A program made the position numbers and the translations under genes. Below are positions 56,615-64,000 of a stretch of 64,000 nt of DNA, in pieces (positions within the stretch are counted from its first letter, which is position 1; every line of letters begins with the position of its first letter). This DNA comes from Liolophura sinensis (taxonomy: Eukaryota; Mollusca; Polyplacophora; Chitonida; Chitonidae): NCBI RefSeq assembly GCF_032854445.1, contig NC_088298.1, positions 3,096,160-3,160,159 on the forward strand, given 5' to 3'. The notes beneath the pieces were generated by a model. It saw only the letters and a list, made by a program, of their open reading frames with translations. It was not told the origin of the DNA and searched no databases.

Positions 56615-57514
56615 TCACCTGCGCCCGGCCCAGGTGAGACAGGTGGTGCTGCTGCTGTTGGGTGGAGTTGGTGTCAATGGTAAGCCTCCAACCGCCGCGG
56701 GGATGAGAAACCATTGTAGGGGTGGTTGAGCTCTTAACCGGTCTTCTACATCTCTAACCAGGGTGTTGCGCTCCTCGCTAGTCAGATAATTATGATCCCC
56801 AATCTCCGTCGTATGAAACGCCATGTTGGGGTAAGCTCTAACCGCCCCTACTTCCCTAACCGGGGTGGAAGGCAAAGCCTGGGCTAGGGGTGATGACAAC
56901 TGGCTCTCATCCTCACGGCGGGTGTCCCGTGGCTGGGGTGGGACACGGGCTGTAGCACGGGCTCGTGCCCGACCCCGGCGCGCTGTTAACCACCCAGGTG
57001 ACCGTGGTGCAGGTGATGGTACAGGTGACGGTGCCGGTGACGATACAACCTGACCCGGGTTCGAACTCCCCTCCTCCAGATTCAGTTGCCGGGGGAGTCC
57101 CCGGCCAATACCCCGCCCCACGGGATCCCTCCGCGTCGTAAAGCGCTCCATGAGCGTTTGGGTGAGGCGGGGTGTTTCTGGGGTGGTGGTGGTGGTGGTG
57201 GCGGCGACCGTCTCCCGGCTGGTGATCATTTCCCGGAGTCTATTGATGTAATTTCCTCGCCCCATCCCCACTCTCCTACCCGCTCTCCTATCCATGCACC
57301 GTGGGCAGGGGCAGGGGCGGAGGTCTCTTTCCTCCCCGTTGGGTGTGGTGTTGCTCTCCTGGGGTGGTGGTGGTGTACTCGGGATGACGATTGGGGAGGC
57401 CGGGGGTGACGGCGTCCATGGTTCTTCATCCTGGTTAGAAGACTGGTCTTCATCACTCTCATCCCATCGCCCCTCCCCGGCACTCCCCAAAAAATCGCGG
57501 AACTGACGATTCAT
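56615..57514 (-). CDS. Pro/Ser/Arg-rich disordered protein of the virus-like region, unknown
   Basis: 299-codon frame from ATG 57514 (MNRQFRDFLGSAGEGRWDES). An acidic patch (ESDEDQSSNQDEE) is followed by Pro/Ser/Thr-rich spacers. A CPCPRCMDRRAGRR cluster lies near residue 68, then PAPSPVPSPAPRSP and a strongly basic RRGRARARATARVPP at about 179-193. The C-terminal part is more ordered (MAFHTTEIGDHNYLTSEERN, LVRDVEDRLRAQPPLQWFLI). Possibly a DNA-binding, core-like or regulatory protein; I do not recognise it. High GC and Arg/Pro bias set it apart from the AT-rich flanks. A minus-strand TATA-like box (57585-57600) fits its start. Frames opposite it are shadows. Confidence 0.6.
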   Translation of the reverse strand: MNRQFRDFLGSAGEGRWDESDEDQSSNQDEEPWTPSPPASPIVIPSTPPPPQESNTTPNGEERDLRPCPCPRCMDRRAGRRVGMGRGNYINRLREMITSRETVAATTTTTTPETPRLTQTLMERFTTRRDPVGRGIGRGLPRQLNLEEGSSNPGQVVSSPAPSPVPSPAPRSPGWLTARRGRARARATARVPPQPRDTRREDESQLSSPLAQALPSTPVREVGAVRAYPNMAFHTTEIGDHNYLTSEERNTLVRDVEDRLRAQPPLQWFLIPAAVGGLPLTPTPPNSSSTTCLTWAGRR

Positions 57515-57584
57515 AGTGATACAGTGTACGGTGTGGGAATGAGCAAATGCCGTAACAGTCTGACCAACTCAAACCCGCGGTTAT

Positions 57585-57600
57585 GTTATATATACTAACA
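57585..57600 (-). promoter_or_regulatory. TATA-like box upstream of the Pro/Arg-rich ORF
   Basis: On the minus strand GTTAGTATATATAACATAAC, about 75 bp before ATG 57514, with CTCATTCCCACACC between them as a possible initiator. Confidence 0.5.
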
Positions 57601-57671
57601 ACCCTGGCCTGGGCGAAAGCACGACAAAAGGAATTATCAGCCCACTGATTGGATGATGAGTGCAAAAAACG

Positions 57672-57855
57672 AGCGGGCTTTTATGTTTTTCTCCCGCCCG
57701 TTTCATACAGAATCACCAGCCTGGCAGAGCTGTGCGCGTGACGCTACATTGTTGTCAGCCGGGGTTGTGTTCAGCTCGCCTGCTATGTATATATTTATAT
57801 ATATATATGTCTAATACTGACGAACCTACCCCGCATCGGCTGGTGGTTGTGATTT
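57672..57855 (+). repeat. Duplicated intergenic module, copy 2
   Basis: Counterpart of 55590-55800. The E2F-like position reads TTTTTCTCCCGCCCG, a weaker match. It lies just upstream (on the minus strand) of the TATA-like box for the Pro/Arg-rich ORF. Confidence 0.7.
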
Positions 57856-59040
57856 CTACGTGTATAAGTGTCAATTGAATAAGTGGTCATTGTAGGCTTA
57901 GATGTCTTCTTTCTCCCCGAACCCGCTTTGCTTCTTGAAAGTTAATTGAAGACAGTAAGAGCTATCTCATGTTACATGTTTGTAACAGTATATGAAAAGT
58001 ATAAAAAACTTCTTTACTCGATATAATACACAATAAGACAAGCTGCATTTCATTGCTGAAAATCCACAGCTGAGCTGTTAACCGTTATGCAAGCACTTGT
58101 GACAAATGTGTTTTCTATCACCTGTAGATGGTGTGTTGATAGGGTTTCCTCTCAATGTAGGTGACATGTATAAGGGTGTACACCCCAGCTCGCTACTCTA
58201 GTGAAAACATATATACAGTTAAGGGAATGTCGGACACCTATTAGGAAACATTGGAACCTGCAATTTAAATAAATAAATCAATCAATCAATCAATCAATCA
58301 ATAGGTTAAGAGAAAGGATATCAACAAACATGATATTCTGTGAACAAGGGGGCTTAATATGTTTAACAAATTTGGAAATTAAAAAATAATCGATCTAAAG
58401 TTGGTTGCGTGAGTGAATCATATATTAAATGTATATAGGTCTGTGTGTGGACAATTTTGCCTTGATCTTCGAAAGTCTGCTAAAACTGAGACCAAAGGAA
58501 AACACATTTCAACGTTAGCTCAAGGCAGGTAAATTGCCAGGTAGGGTTTAACTGGTACATGTGTATAACATAACATATATACCTGAGTGTTGGTATATTT
58601 TGTACATTTACACCATGTGCCATGCGTTGATCCTAGCAATTACATGCCTTTGTCTGTCTACCGAAGTACAAATTATTATACTTATTCGCTGTATACCTTG
58701 TTACTATATAGAGGACAGGGAATGAGTGATGCAACATTAAGTTTTTATTTTCTTCAATATGGTGTATCCCATGACCTCATGAGAATTCCAGATTAAAATG
58801 ATTTACACAATTAAAACAATTTTTTTTAGCGGATTGACGCTTCATTTTAATTAGTAGATTACCGTATAAAGTAGTTGTCTATCGGTCACCTTCAGACGTT
58901 GTTGTTGCTTCCAATTACTTAATATTACGCTTCGGATTCGATAGATTTCTTATTGAAATAACAGTAGTTTTAGTTCAATATATTTAAGGATAGATGTGTC
59001 TTTTAATAGTTTGTAACCCCAGTAAAGCTAGATAGAAAGC
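57856..59040. other. AT-rich spacer, no gene seen
   Basis: Contains an AATAAATAAATCAATCAATC microsatellite at 58268-58302. No coding frame with a recognisable domain. Confidence 0.45.
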
Positions 59041-59260
59041 CTGGGTAGCTTAGAGGATATTTCCTTATGTATTTCGTAGTAGAAATCCACGAATGTGTGC
59101 GATGTCAAATGTATGTAAACAAGGGGGGTAACTCCTGATGGAATACGCTTAGCAGGGGCGACTACTTTTGTTGGAATAATGGAAATAAGGGGCATAACTC
59201 TAAATGTCAAACGACAATACGTGTCTGGAAATCTGGAAAGAGTAATATATAGTAATTTTC
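59041..59260 (-). repeat. Dispersed mollusc-type repeat fragment
   Basis: AAGGGGGGTAACTCCTGATG, GAATACGCTTAGCAGGGGCG and AAGGGGCATAACTCTAAATG. The GGGGCATAACTCT motif is widespread in molluscan genomes, from general knowledge and not searched here. Confidence 0.45.
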
Positions 59261-59753
59261 TTTATTTTTGTTCCAAAACTGTATAGGGGTTTTGCAGAGT
59301 TAACAATTGTATCAGTACATATATATAGATTTATTTCATTTAGTTCATATTTGTGTAAAGCAAACTCATGTCACAATTCATTTAAACACATTGTATTACT
59401 TTATTTCACTTAATTTACAATATCTCATGAAAATTAATTATGATTTGTTGTTATTTAAATCGGGCACTCATTTACCATCCTTGAGACGACCGCCAATAGT
59501 ATGGGTCAGTGTGTCAGTGTGTCATGCCAGGGTTGATATCTATCGGAATGGCTCCTATGTATTATATGTATTATAAAATTTTTTAGCGGAACATATGTAC
59601 ATATGCACATATGTACAATAGTATGTATATAGAGTATGTCTAGGGTTTACCTAGGTTATAACCTCTACACCCTTCTATGTTACAGAGACCTGTTTCATCT
59701 ACCACCACCACCACCACCACCACCACCGACGACAACAAACCCAGCACGAGTAA
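59261..59753. other. Spacer with CCA/ACC triplet run
   Basis: AT-rich, with ACCACCACC repeats at 59698-59728 just before the polymerase fragment. A Thr-run reading frame passes through the repeat, but a TAA at 59751 separates it from the next frame. Confidence 0.4.
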
Positions 59754-60302
59754 AGCTCAAGTGAGTTTAGCGGGGATGCCTCGCTGAAAGAAGAAGAAGA
59801 AAAGAAAATCTCTCACTTGAAAGGAAACAAGGGGTTATACACGTTGGTGGGTGGAGCTAACGGTCCTTACAGGGACTATTTGTGTTTGTTTCGGTGTCTG
59901 GCCGTCCATCTAGACCAAGCCGACCCCCAAAACTGCGAACGCCAGGCTGGGGTGTATTACCGCAGGTATCTGGAGGAGATGGAGCCGAGGTATTTCCGCG
60001 GAGTACCCCTCAGTGCGCTGGACACGGTGGAAAGCCTGTTTCAAGTGAACATTCAAGTCTACCAGCTCATCCCTATGGACAGGTCGTACTCAGCACAACT
60101 CATTCACCGCAGTGCCGAGCGCTATTCTCCCCCTACCCTGCGGTTAAACCTGTACCAGCGGCATTTCAGCTATATCAAAGACATGGGGTGTTATGCTCGA
60201 TCTTTCACCTGCCAGGTGTGCCAGAAGAGTTTTCGGACACTGTGGAAGTTACGACGGCACGGTCAAACGTGCACCGACGCCATTCGACGACCACCTATTT
60301 AG
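59754..60302 (+). pseudogene. Polinton-type DNA polymerase B, N-terminal fragment
   Basis: Open from 59754: SSSEFSGDASLKEEEEKK, then KGLYTLVGGANGPYRDYLCL, LFRCLAVHLDQ, VESLFQVNIQVYQL, LRLNLYQRHFSYI, and a zinc-finger-like FTCQVCQKSFRTLWKLRRHG..C. This order (conserved N-terminal domain then a C2H2-type module) is the start of protein-primed family B polymerases of Polintons/Mavericks; identification is by pattern recall. It ends abruptly at 60302 within a duplicated tail sequence, so exonuclease and polymerase domains are missing. The fragment could still be expressed as a short protein. It is followed by histone-type 3' signals. Confidence 0.55.
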
Positions 60303-60375
60303 ATCTGTAGAACGGTGTTATGGATACTCTACACACCCTGCTCCTGTGCTCCTGTGCTCTTGTGACACTTCCGAC

Positions 60376-60414
60376 GGCCCTTTTCAGGGTCAACCAACTC
60401 CTCCCGAAAGAGTA
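60376..60414 (+). terminator. Histone-type 3' stem-loop and downstream element, copy 1
   Basis: GGCCCT-TTTC-AGGGTC at 60376-60391 (one G-T pair), followed by AACCAAC and, 14 bases later, CCGAAAGAGT, which resembles the U7-binding histone downstream element. It lies 66 bp after the TAG of a frame ending TTYLDL (60308-60310). Confidence 0.7.
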
Positions 60415-60467
60415 CTTTCTAAATCTAAGCACTAAAAAAAGTGGATGTGTTTTTTCTACTTCATGTA

Positions 60468-60590
60468 GATAAGCGTGCGAGAACGAGTTATGTAAGGAGG
60501 ACTATTTAGCGTGGGCGGCTGGTGATAGGGGTGGTTAGGTCATGGGTGATATCACTACGCGTGTCTCAGGTAAAAAAAAGACAACGTAAT
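60468..60590 (+). promoter_or_regulatory. Diverged copy of the zinc-finger promoter segment
   Basis: AAGCGTGCGAGAACGAGTTA and CGCGTGTCTCAGGTAAAAAA parallel 54267-54352 (AGCGTGCGAGAAGAGGTTAC, CGCGTGTCTCAGGTACAAAA). The CCAAT boxes are lost here. No gene follows directly; 60600-60940 holds nothing I recognise. Confidence 0.5.
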
Positions 60591-60940
60591 GATGCTTGTT
60601 TTATTTTTGCATATGTATACTTTTTAATTCAAGCATTAAGTCATTTGAAAACCTGTAGCTGGAAGGTGGGTTATTCCACATTCTTGTTAACATTTGGCAG
60701 TGAAGTGGAAGTACAGATTTATTTTTGTTGTCCCCTATATCAGATATGGTCCAATCGCTACATGTACGACTCAACATTATTCAAGAATTTATGAGACAAG
60801 CGCATAAATGGTTATTCATTCTTGAATTGCCTTCGTCATTCAAAGGTTAATCAGGAGCTTTTCGGTAATTTGGGCCGCCCTTCCCAAGAAGCCGCCCTTT
60901 TAATCTGCTCTGCTGTGTTTTCCTTATTTGCGCATGGCTG

Positions 60941-61030
60941 GGAGTGACGTCACACCTGTGACGTGTCAGGTGTGTGTCAGGTAGTGGTGGTGGTGGGTTT
61001 TTTTTCCACGACGGGGTGTGTATACTAGAG
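60941..61030 (+). promoter_or_regulatory. Promoter-like module 3 (CRE plus TATA-like) for the 41-codon ORF
   Basis: TGACGTCACACCTG at 60945, GTGACGTGTCAGGTGTG after it, GGTGGGTTTTTTTTCCACGA, then GGGTGTGTATACTAGAG at 61014-61030. Order and spacing match module 1 (53990-54115). The TATA-like box is about 63 bp from ATG 61082. Confidence 0.6.
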
Positions 61031-61081
61031 TGGAGTCTCTGTGTTGCGCGACCACCAAAGCGCGAGTGGTGTGAATCGGGG

Positions 61082-61207
61082 ATGCGGATGCGGATGCGGG
61101 GCAATACGATGTACTCGTATACCCAACACAAAGACGCATTCACATACTTTTACGGGAAGCGAAAAGTGCTCCCCGACGGGGTGAGCACCACCTATTTAGA
61201 TCTGTAG
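61082..61207 (+). CDS. 41-codon ORF between a CRE/TATA promoter and a histone-type 3' end
   Basis: ATG to TAG: starts MRMRMRGNTMYSYTQHKDAF and ends KVLPDGVSTTYLDL. Aromatic and basic, unlike its flanks. The same C-terminal residues and the next 100 bp of 3' UTR are duplicated after the polymerase fragment (60290-60395), showing that the end of this unit was mobile or duplicated. The frame is also open upstream to 60974. Not a core histone by sequence. It could be a truncated last part of a longer virus-like gene; function unknown. Confidence 0.45.
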   Translation: MRMRMRGNTMYSYTQHKDAFTYFYGKRKVLPDGVSTTYLDL

Positions 61208-61272
61208 AACGGTGCTATGGATACTCTACACACCCGGCTCCTGTGGTCTTGTGCTCTTGTAACACTTCCCAC

Positions 61273-61300
61273 GGCCCTTTTCAGGGCCAACCAAAAAAGA
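61273..61300 (+). terminator. Histone-type 3' stem-loop, copy 2
   Basis: Perfect 6-bp stem and 4-base loop GGCCCT-TTTC-AGGGCC at 61273-61288, then AACCAAAAAAGAAG, a purine-rich element in the right place for U7 pairing. It sits 66 bp after the TAG at 61205-61207, a normal distance for replication-dependent histone mRNAs. Confidence 0.75.
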
Positions 61301-61440
61301 AGCCCTACACCAGACACAGTCTTCCCATTTTTTTTTTAATTGTACAATTTTTTTCATGTGTTTTATCATTCGCAGTGGTACGTACGTTAAAAAGTTAAAA
61401 ACGCCTAGCGGGGGCCGGCGGGCCGGCAGCCGTAATTGCC

Positions 61441-61590
61441 TGACACACTGACCCGACTTGCCGTGCCTGCTACATCGTCATACATTGTTGCCGAGCGGCG
61501 CCTTGCCGGTATACCGCAGACAGCCTGGTAACAATGTATGACGCAACAATGTATGACGATGTAACAGGCGGTGACTGGGTCAGTGTGTCA
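61441..61590. repeat. Inverted repeat with about 48-50-bp arms
   Basis: Left arm 61441-61491 (TGACACACTGACCCGACTTG ..) and right arm 61543-61590 (.. GACTGGGTCAGTGTGTCA) are inverted copies with a few mismatches; the spacer is about 51 bp. ACAATGTATGACG is also tandemly doubled at 61530-61556. It lies between convergent + and - units of the virus-like region. Could be a foldback element, a recombination relic of an element terminus, or a replication/termination structure. Confidence 0.75.
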
Positions 61591-61694
61591 GTGTGCTATA
61601 GCTGGCCTGCATGCTGTTGTGGTAGTCCTCATAATAATAAAGAAAAAAGTCAAACCACCACGGTATGTGAGTCTCATAGTCTCTTTTTTTAAAT

Positions 61695-61700
61695 TTTATT
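61695..61700 (-). terminator. Polyadenylation signal for the protease gene
   Basis: AATAAA on the minus strand, about 100 bases after the protease stop at 61798, in contrast to the histone-type ends on the plus strand. Confidence 0.5.
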
Positions 61701-61797
61701 CCATACTGTATGGGGTAACAGGTCGAACAGGGAAAACAAGAGCGTGGAATGCATAACACATCGAACTGGAAAGAAAGAATGTTATTTGATGTATGTT

Positions 61798-62337
61798 TTA
61801 CAGTCCATGGGTGTGGAAAAAAAACGAGGGATGAATCCCAAACTGGCGCTCCACCCAATCGAACACCCGTAAGTCATTATCGTAGTTCGTGCACGCTGTG
61901 TCCAACGTGTGTACAATAGCATCCATGAGACGGCCTCGAGCTCGCTGGGTTAAGTAATACACACAATATTGACCGCACACGGTCGTGTCCAGACTCTGCA
62001 GCCGCCGATCGTTCCACGTCCAGTGGTGTGTTCCCCGGTTAAGCCAAGCGGTGATATCGGGGTAGAGGGGTGGGAGTCCGTAGGAATCAAAGTATTCGCC
62101 CCGGAGATGGGGTGGGTTGGACCACTGGTCTATGAAGACGGCGACCCAAAGTCGTCCTGGGCGAAAGCACGTGTCTGTGTTAATGATGCAGGCCCAGAGG
62201 GTCCAGGGCATCCTAGGGGTGGGGCGTGAGGAGAGTGAGGGGAGATGATCCCGAGGGTAGACCCCACCTCCTGCCCCACCAACAGCCCGGGTAAACACGT
62301 CTGTTTGTAGCACACGTCGCAATTGCACCGTGTCCAT
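61798..62337 (-). CDS. Polinton/adenovirus-type cysteine protease (PRO)
   Basis: 179 residues from ATG 62337, near normal length for this family, which matures capsid proteins in the virion. Visible motifs: N-terminal VYPRDHLPSL, ACIINTDTCFRPGRLWVAVF, GEYFDSYGLPP, and RRLQSLDTTVCGQYCVYYL. Expected catalytic positions are Asp84 (EYFDSYG), Gln114 (LQSL) and Cys121 (VCGQYC). The His normally before W-V-A is Leu63 here, so the triad looks broken in this copy by a single codon difference; otherwise the frame is intact. It starts 68 bp after the capsid gene's shifted-frame stop. A polyadenylation signal lies downstream. Confidence 0.85.
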   Translation of the reverse strand: MDTVQLRRVLQTDVFTRAVGGAGGGVYPRDHLPSLSSRPTPRMPWTLWACIINTDTCFRPGRLWVAVFIDQWSNPPHLRGEYFDSYGLPPLYPDITAWLNRGTHHWTWNDRRLQSLDTTVCGQYCVYYLTQRARGRLMDAIVHTLDTACTNYDNDLRVFDWVERQFGIHPSFFFHTHGL

Positions 62338-62405
62338 GTTGTTGTTTGTTTTTTTGGCTGTTCAACTGGCGAAGTCACAGAGCACGTTTCGGCTTTGGTC
62401 TATTT

Positions 62406-63669
62406 CTATGATATTCTGAATTCAGCGTAGCACACCACGTTAATGGTTTCCGGCAGTGGTTTGGCAAACCGCATCTCCAGGCGCAAATCCCCTTTTTGTA
62501 CCAGGTTCAGTTGGTGGTCATCGTGGAGGCTAGGGGTCAAGTCGAAACAAAAGAGCGTGTGGCCTTCGGCGAATGTGGTGCGCTTGATATTGTTTCCCTC
62601 GTCGTGGAACGCTTTCCCCGTGTGGGTAGAGGTTCATGTACGTGCGGATGAAATTCTCGTTCTCAAAGTCGGGTGTCAGGGGCTTGGTTGGAATCTGACA
62701 ACCGCCAACGTACAAGGCGACGAAGTTTGTGTAGTAGTGTCGGAAATGAAACGGGTTTTTAGTGTAGTCCCCGTCAAAAGCCTTGTTGCTCACACACCCC
62801 ACCACTAAACGTGTCGGTAAGCTGCCCAGAAAGAGGTTTTGTTCATTGATGAGGGTGTGACCTCTAGGGACAGAGAAATACTTGGTCAGCACGCGGCGGA
62901 TTGGGTACTTGGCAGGAGCTTTGGCCAAGGCTTTCAAATGCCCCAGTTGTACACCGCTGGTGATTTTCACTTTGTGCACAAAGATCAAGACCTCCTCCAA
63001 GCGAGTCTTGTAGCCGGGAGTGGCTTCATCCGACATTAAAGCAAACGAATCCTTAGCCGGGGTGAGACGGATGCGGACAGTGACGTTGTTAAGCAGGTGT
63101 CGGTGTTGTAGGAACATGTCACAATGCAGGCGACCCAGCATGTCAACCGACCGACTTTCAGCCGTGCACTCCAGCCGATCGACAAACCCATCGTTGGTGT
63201 CAGTCATCGTGTCAAACTTTCCTGGGGTGTCCGCATACCACAAGGCAGCAGACAGCTGGCTCTTTTTAGCCTCTTTACCGTAAGACAACAATGTCTCCAA
63301 GTAAGCCCGGTATGGGTACATGTTGGTGGACGGCGTGATGAGTTTATCGTTCAGGGAGACGTCGACCTGTCGCCACATGGATTGTATCCACAGGTTAGTC
63401 TGAGCCACCTTCTTGTCAGCCGCCACAGCCGTCCCGTCCCTGTTGAGGATTTTTGCTTTCACGTACAGCATGGTGTTGGCCAAGGCCAAGTAAGTGTCTG
63501 CGTCAGCGTTGGTGATGACAAATTCCACAGGTCCCACATCACTCAGGCTGGCGATGGGGCTGTAAGCATCGCAGCGGCCTTCTCGAACGCTGGTGTCGGT
63601 CGGGGGTAAGGTCCACAAATCAAACTCACTGCTGACGGACGGGCAGCACTCGGGGTGGGGAAGAGCCAT
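62406..63669 (-). pseudogene. Polinton-type major capsid protein (double jelly-roll, hexon-like), one frameshift
   Basis: Frame from ATG 63669 reads SSEFDLWTLPPTDTSVREG.., FVITNADADTYLALANTMLY, QVDVSLNDKLITPSTNMYPY, RAYLETLLSYGKEAKKSQLS, and a C-terminal part with RLVVGCVSNKAFDG and FVALYVGGCQIPTKPL. This is the pattern of the hexon-like protein encoded by Mavericks, often annotated in animal genomes as F54H12.2-like. At about 62625 a one-base loss moves translation into a frame that stops at 62530. The expected C-terminal about 75 codons remain open in the neighbouring frame to TAG at 62406. Almost intact, so either recently broken or a sequencing/assembly error. Starts 25 bp after the upstream gene's stop. 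Confidence 0.85.
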
Positions 63670-63694
63670 GGCTTGTGTATGTGCGCGTGTGTGT

Positions 63695-64000
63695 TTAGCT
63701 GAAAATATCCGGTGGATTCAGGGCATTCGATGTGGCTCGAGCTTTGATGTGTCTTCTTCTGGGCTTGACGGCACGTCTTTTAAGTCCCACGTGTCGGTGA
63801 CGAGTGGGCGTGACGCGCGGTGTCTTCCGTTTTATAGGCTCACCCAGTAACCGCTGTCGGGCGTAGCGACTAGCTTTGACCAGCAGCTGTTTTCCAGTCG
63901 CCAAACCGCGTCGTTTCAAAGCCTGTTGTGGTGACACGCCCCCACTCAGCACGTCCCCCACGACTTGCAGTCCGGTTCGTAACGCCGTTTTGCCCAGTGC
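63695..64000 (-). CDS. Basic capsid-associated protein of the Polinton-like element, C-terminal part
   Basis: Open on - from the window edge to TAA at 63695-63697, directly upstream of the capsid gene. Visible sequence: TALRTGLQVVGDVLSGGVSP, QQALKRRGLATGKQLLVKAS, then very basic KRKTPRVTPTRHRHVGLKRR and RRRHIKARATSNALNPPDIF. The pattern of an amphipathic helix followed by an Arg-rich tail is what I expect of the small basic virion proteins encoded next to the capsid gene in Mavericks. Its N-terminus lies outside the window. Exact role unknown. Confidence 0.65.
   Translation of the reverse strand, partial: ALGKTALRTGLQVVGDVLSGGVSPQQALKRRGLATGKQLLVKASRYARQRLLGEPIKRKTPRVTPTRHRHVGLKRRAVKPRRRHIKARATSNALNPPDIFS

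Noticed and set aside
57086..57409. 107-codon plus-strand frame
   Set aside because: Antisense to the Pro/Arg-rich ORF, whose minus-strand frame is longer and has a start and a TATA-like box.
60290..61300. A real histone gene
   Set aside because: The stem-loops are histone-type, but neither upstream frame shows a histone fold or any histone C-terminus.
62839..63609. Plus-strand frames opposite the capsid gene
   Set aside because: Shadows of the minus-strand capsid frame, which has recognisable family motifs.

Overview
The window looks like eukaryotic, probably molluscan, nuclear DNA. The evidence is a tRNA-headed SINE with the MESC-type core, the common dispersed motif GGGGCATAACTCT, spliced ORFs, AT-rich spacers, and dense nested transposons. 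This is a repeat-rich intergenic region and few host exons can be supported. The species cannot be named from sequence alone.

Layout. 1-2057: 3' part of a decayed I/Nimb-type LINE on +. 2138-2494: a likely terminal host exon whose 3' end is homologous to a 26-copy 61/63-bp minisatellite (2495-4130). 4.3-17 kb: a C2H2 exon, SINEs, small palindromic elements, a pair of TIR-bearing direct repeats (8160-11522), a LINE nested in a LINE, a decayed pogo-like transposase (-) and a truncated mariner (+). 17.5-51.2 kb: a nest of minus-strand Nimb-type LINEs (called A to G here). One carries a complete-looking PIF/Harbinger element (21159-24862) with two interlocked spliced genes. An ~10.5-11 kb tandem segmental duplication (about 24.9-31.6 kb and 35.9-47.7 kb) carries a KDZ-type transposase relic. 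LINE E (40027-45911) is essentially full length with a clear target-site duplication inside LINE D. 51.2-53.9 kb: mostly unassigned sequence with a cluster of CTCF-core-like motifs.

53.9-64 kb: a Polinton/Maverick-like (adintovirus-like) region. On - from the right edge come a basic protein, a hexon-like major capsid protein with one frameshift, and an adenain-type protease whose catalytic-His position is Leu. They lie head to tail with short gaps. To the left are a Pro/Arg-rich ORF (-), a broken multi-C2H2 gene (+) and an N-terminal DNA polymerase B fragment (+). Repeated promoter-like modules carry CRE (TGACGTCA), CCAAT and TATA-like motifs. Two histone-type 3' stem-loops follow non-histone reading frames that end in TTYLDL.

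The most unusual signals are these histone-type 3' ends in a virus-like element, the interlocked antisense gene pair of the Harbinger element, and the minisatellite that grew from the end of an exon.
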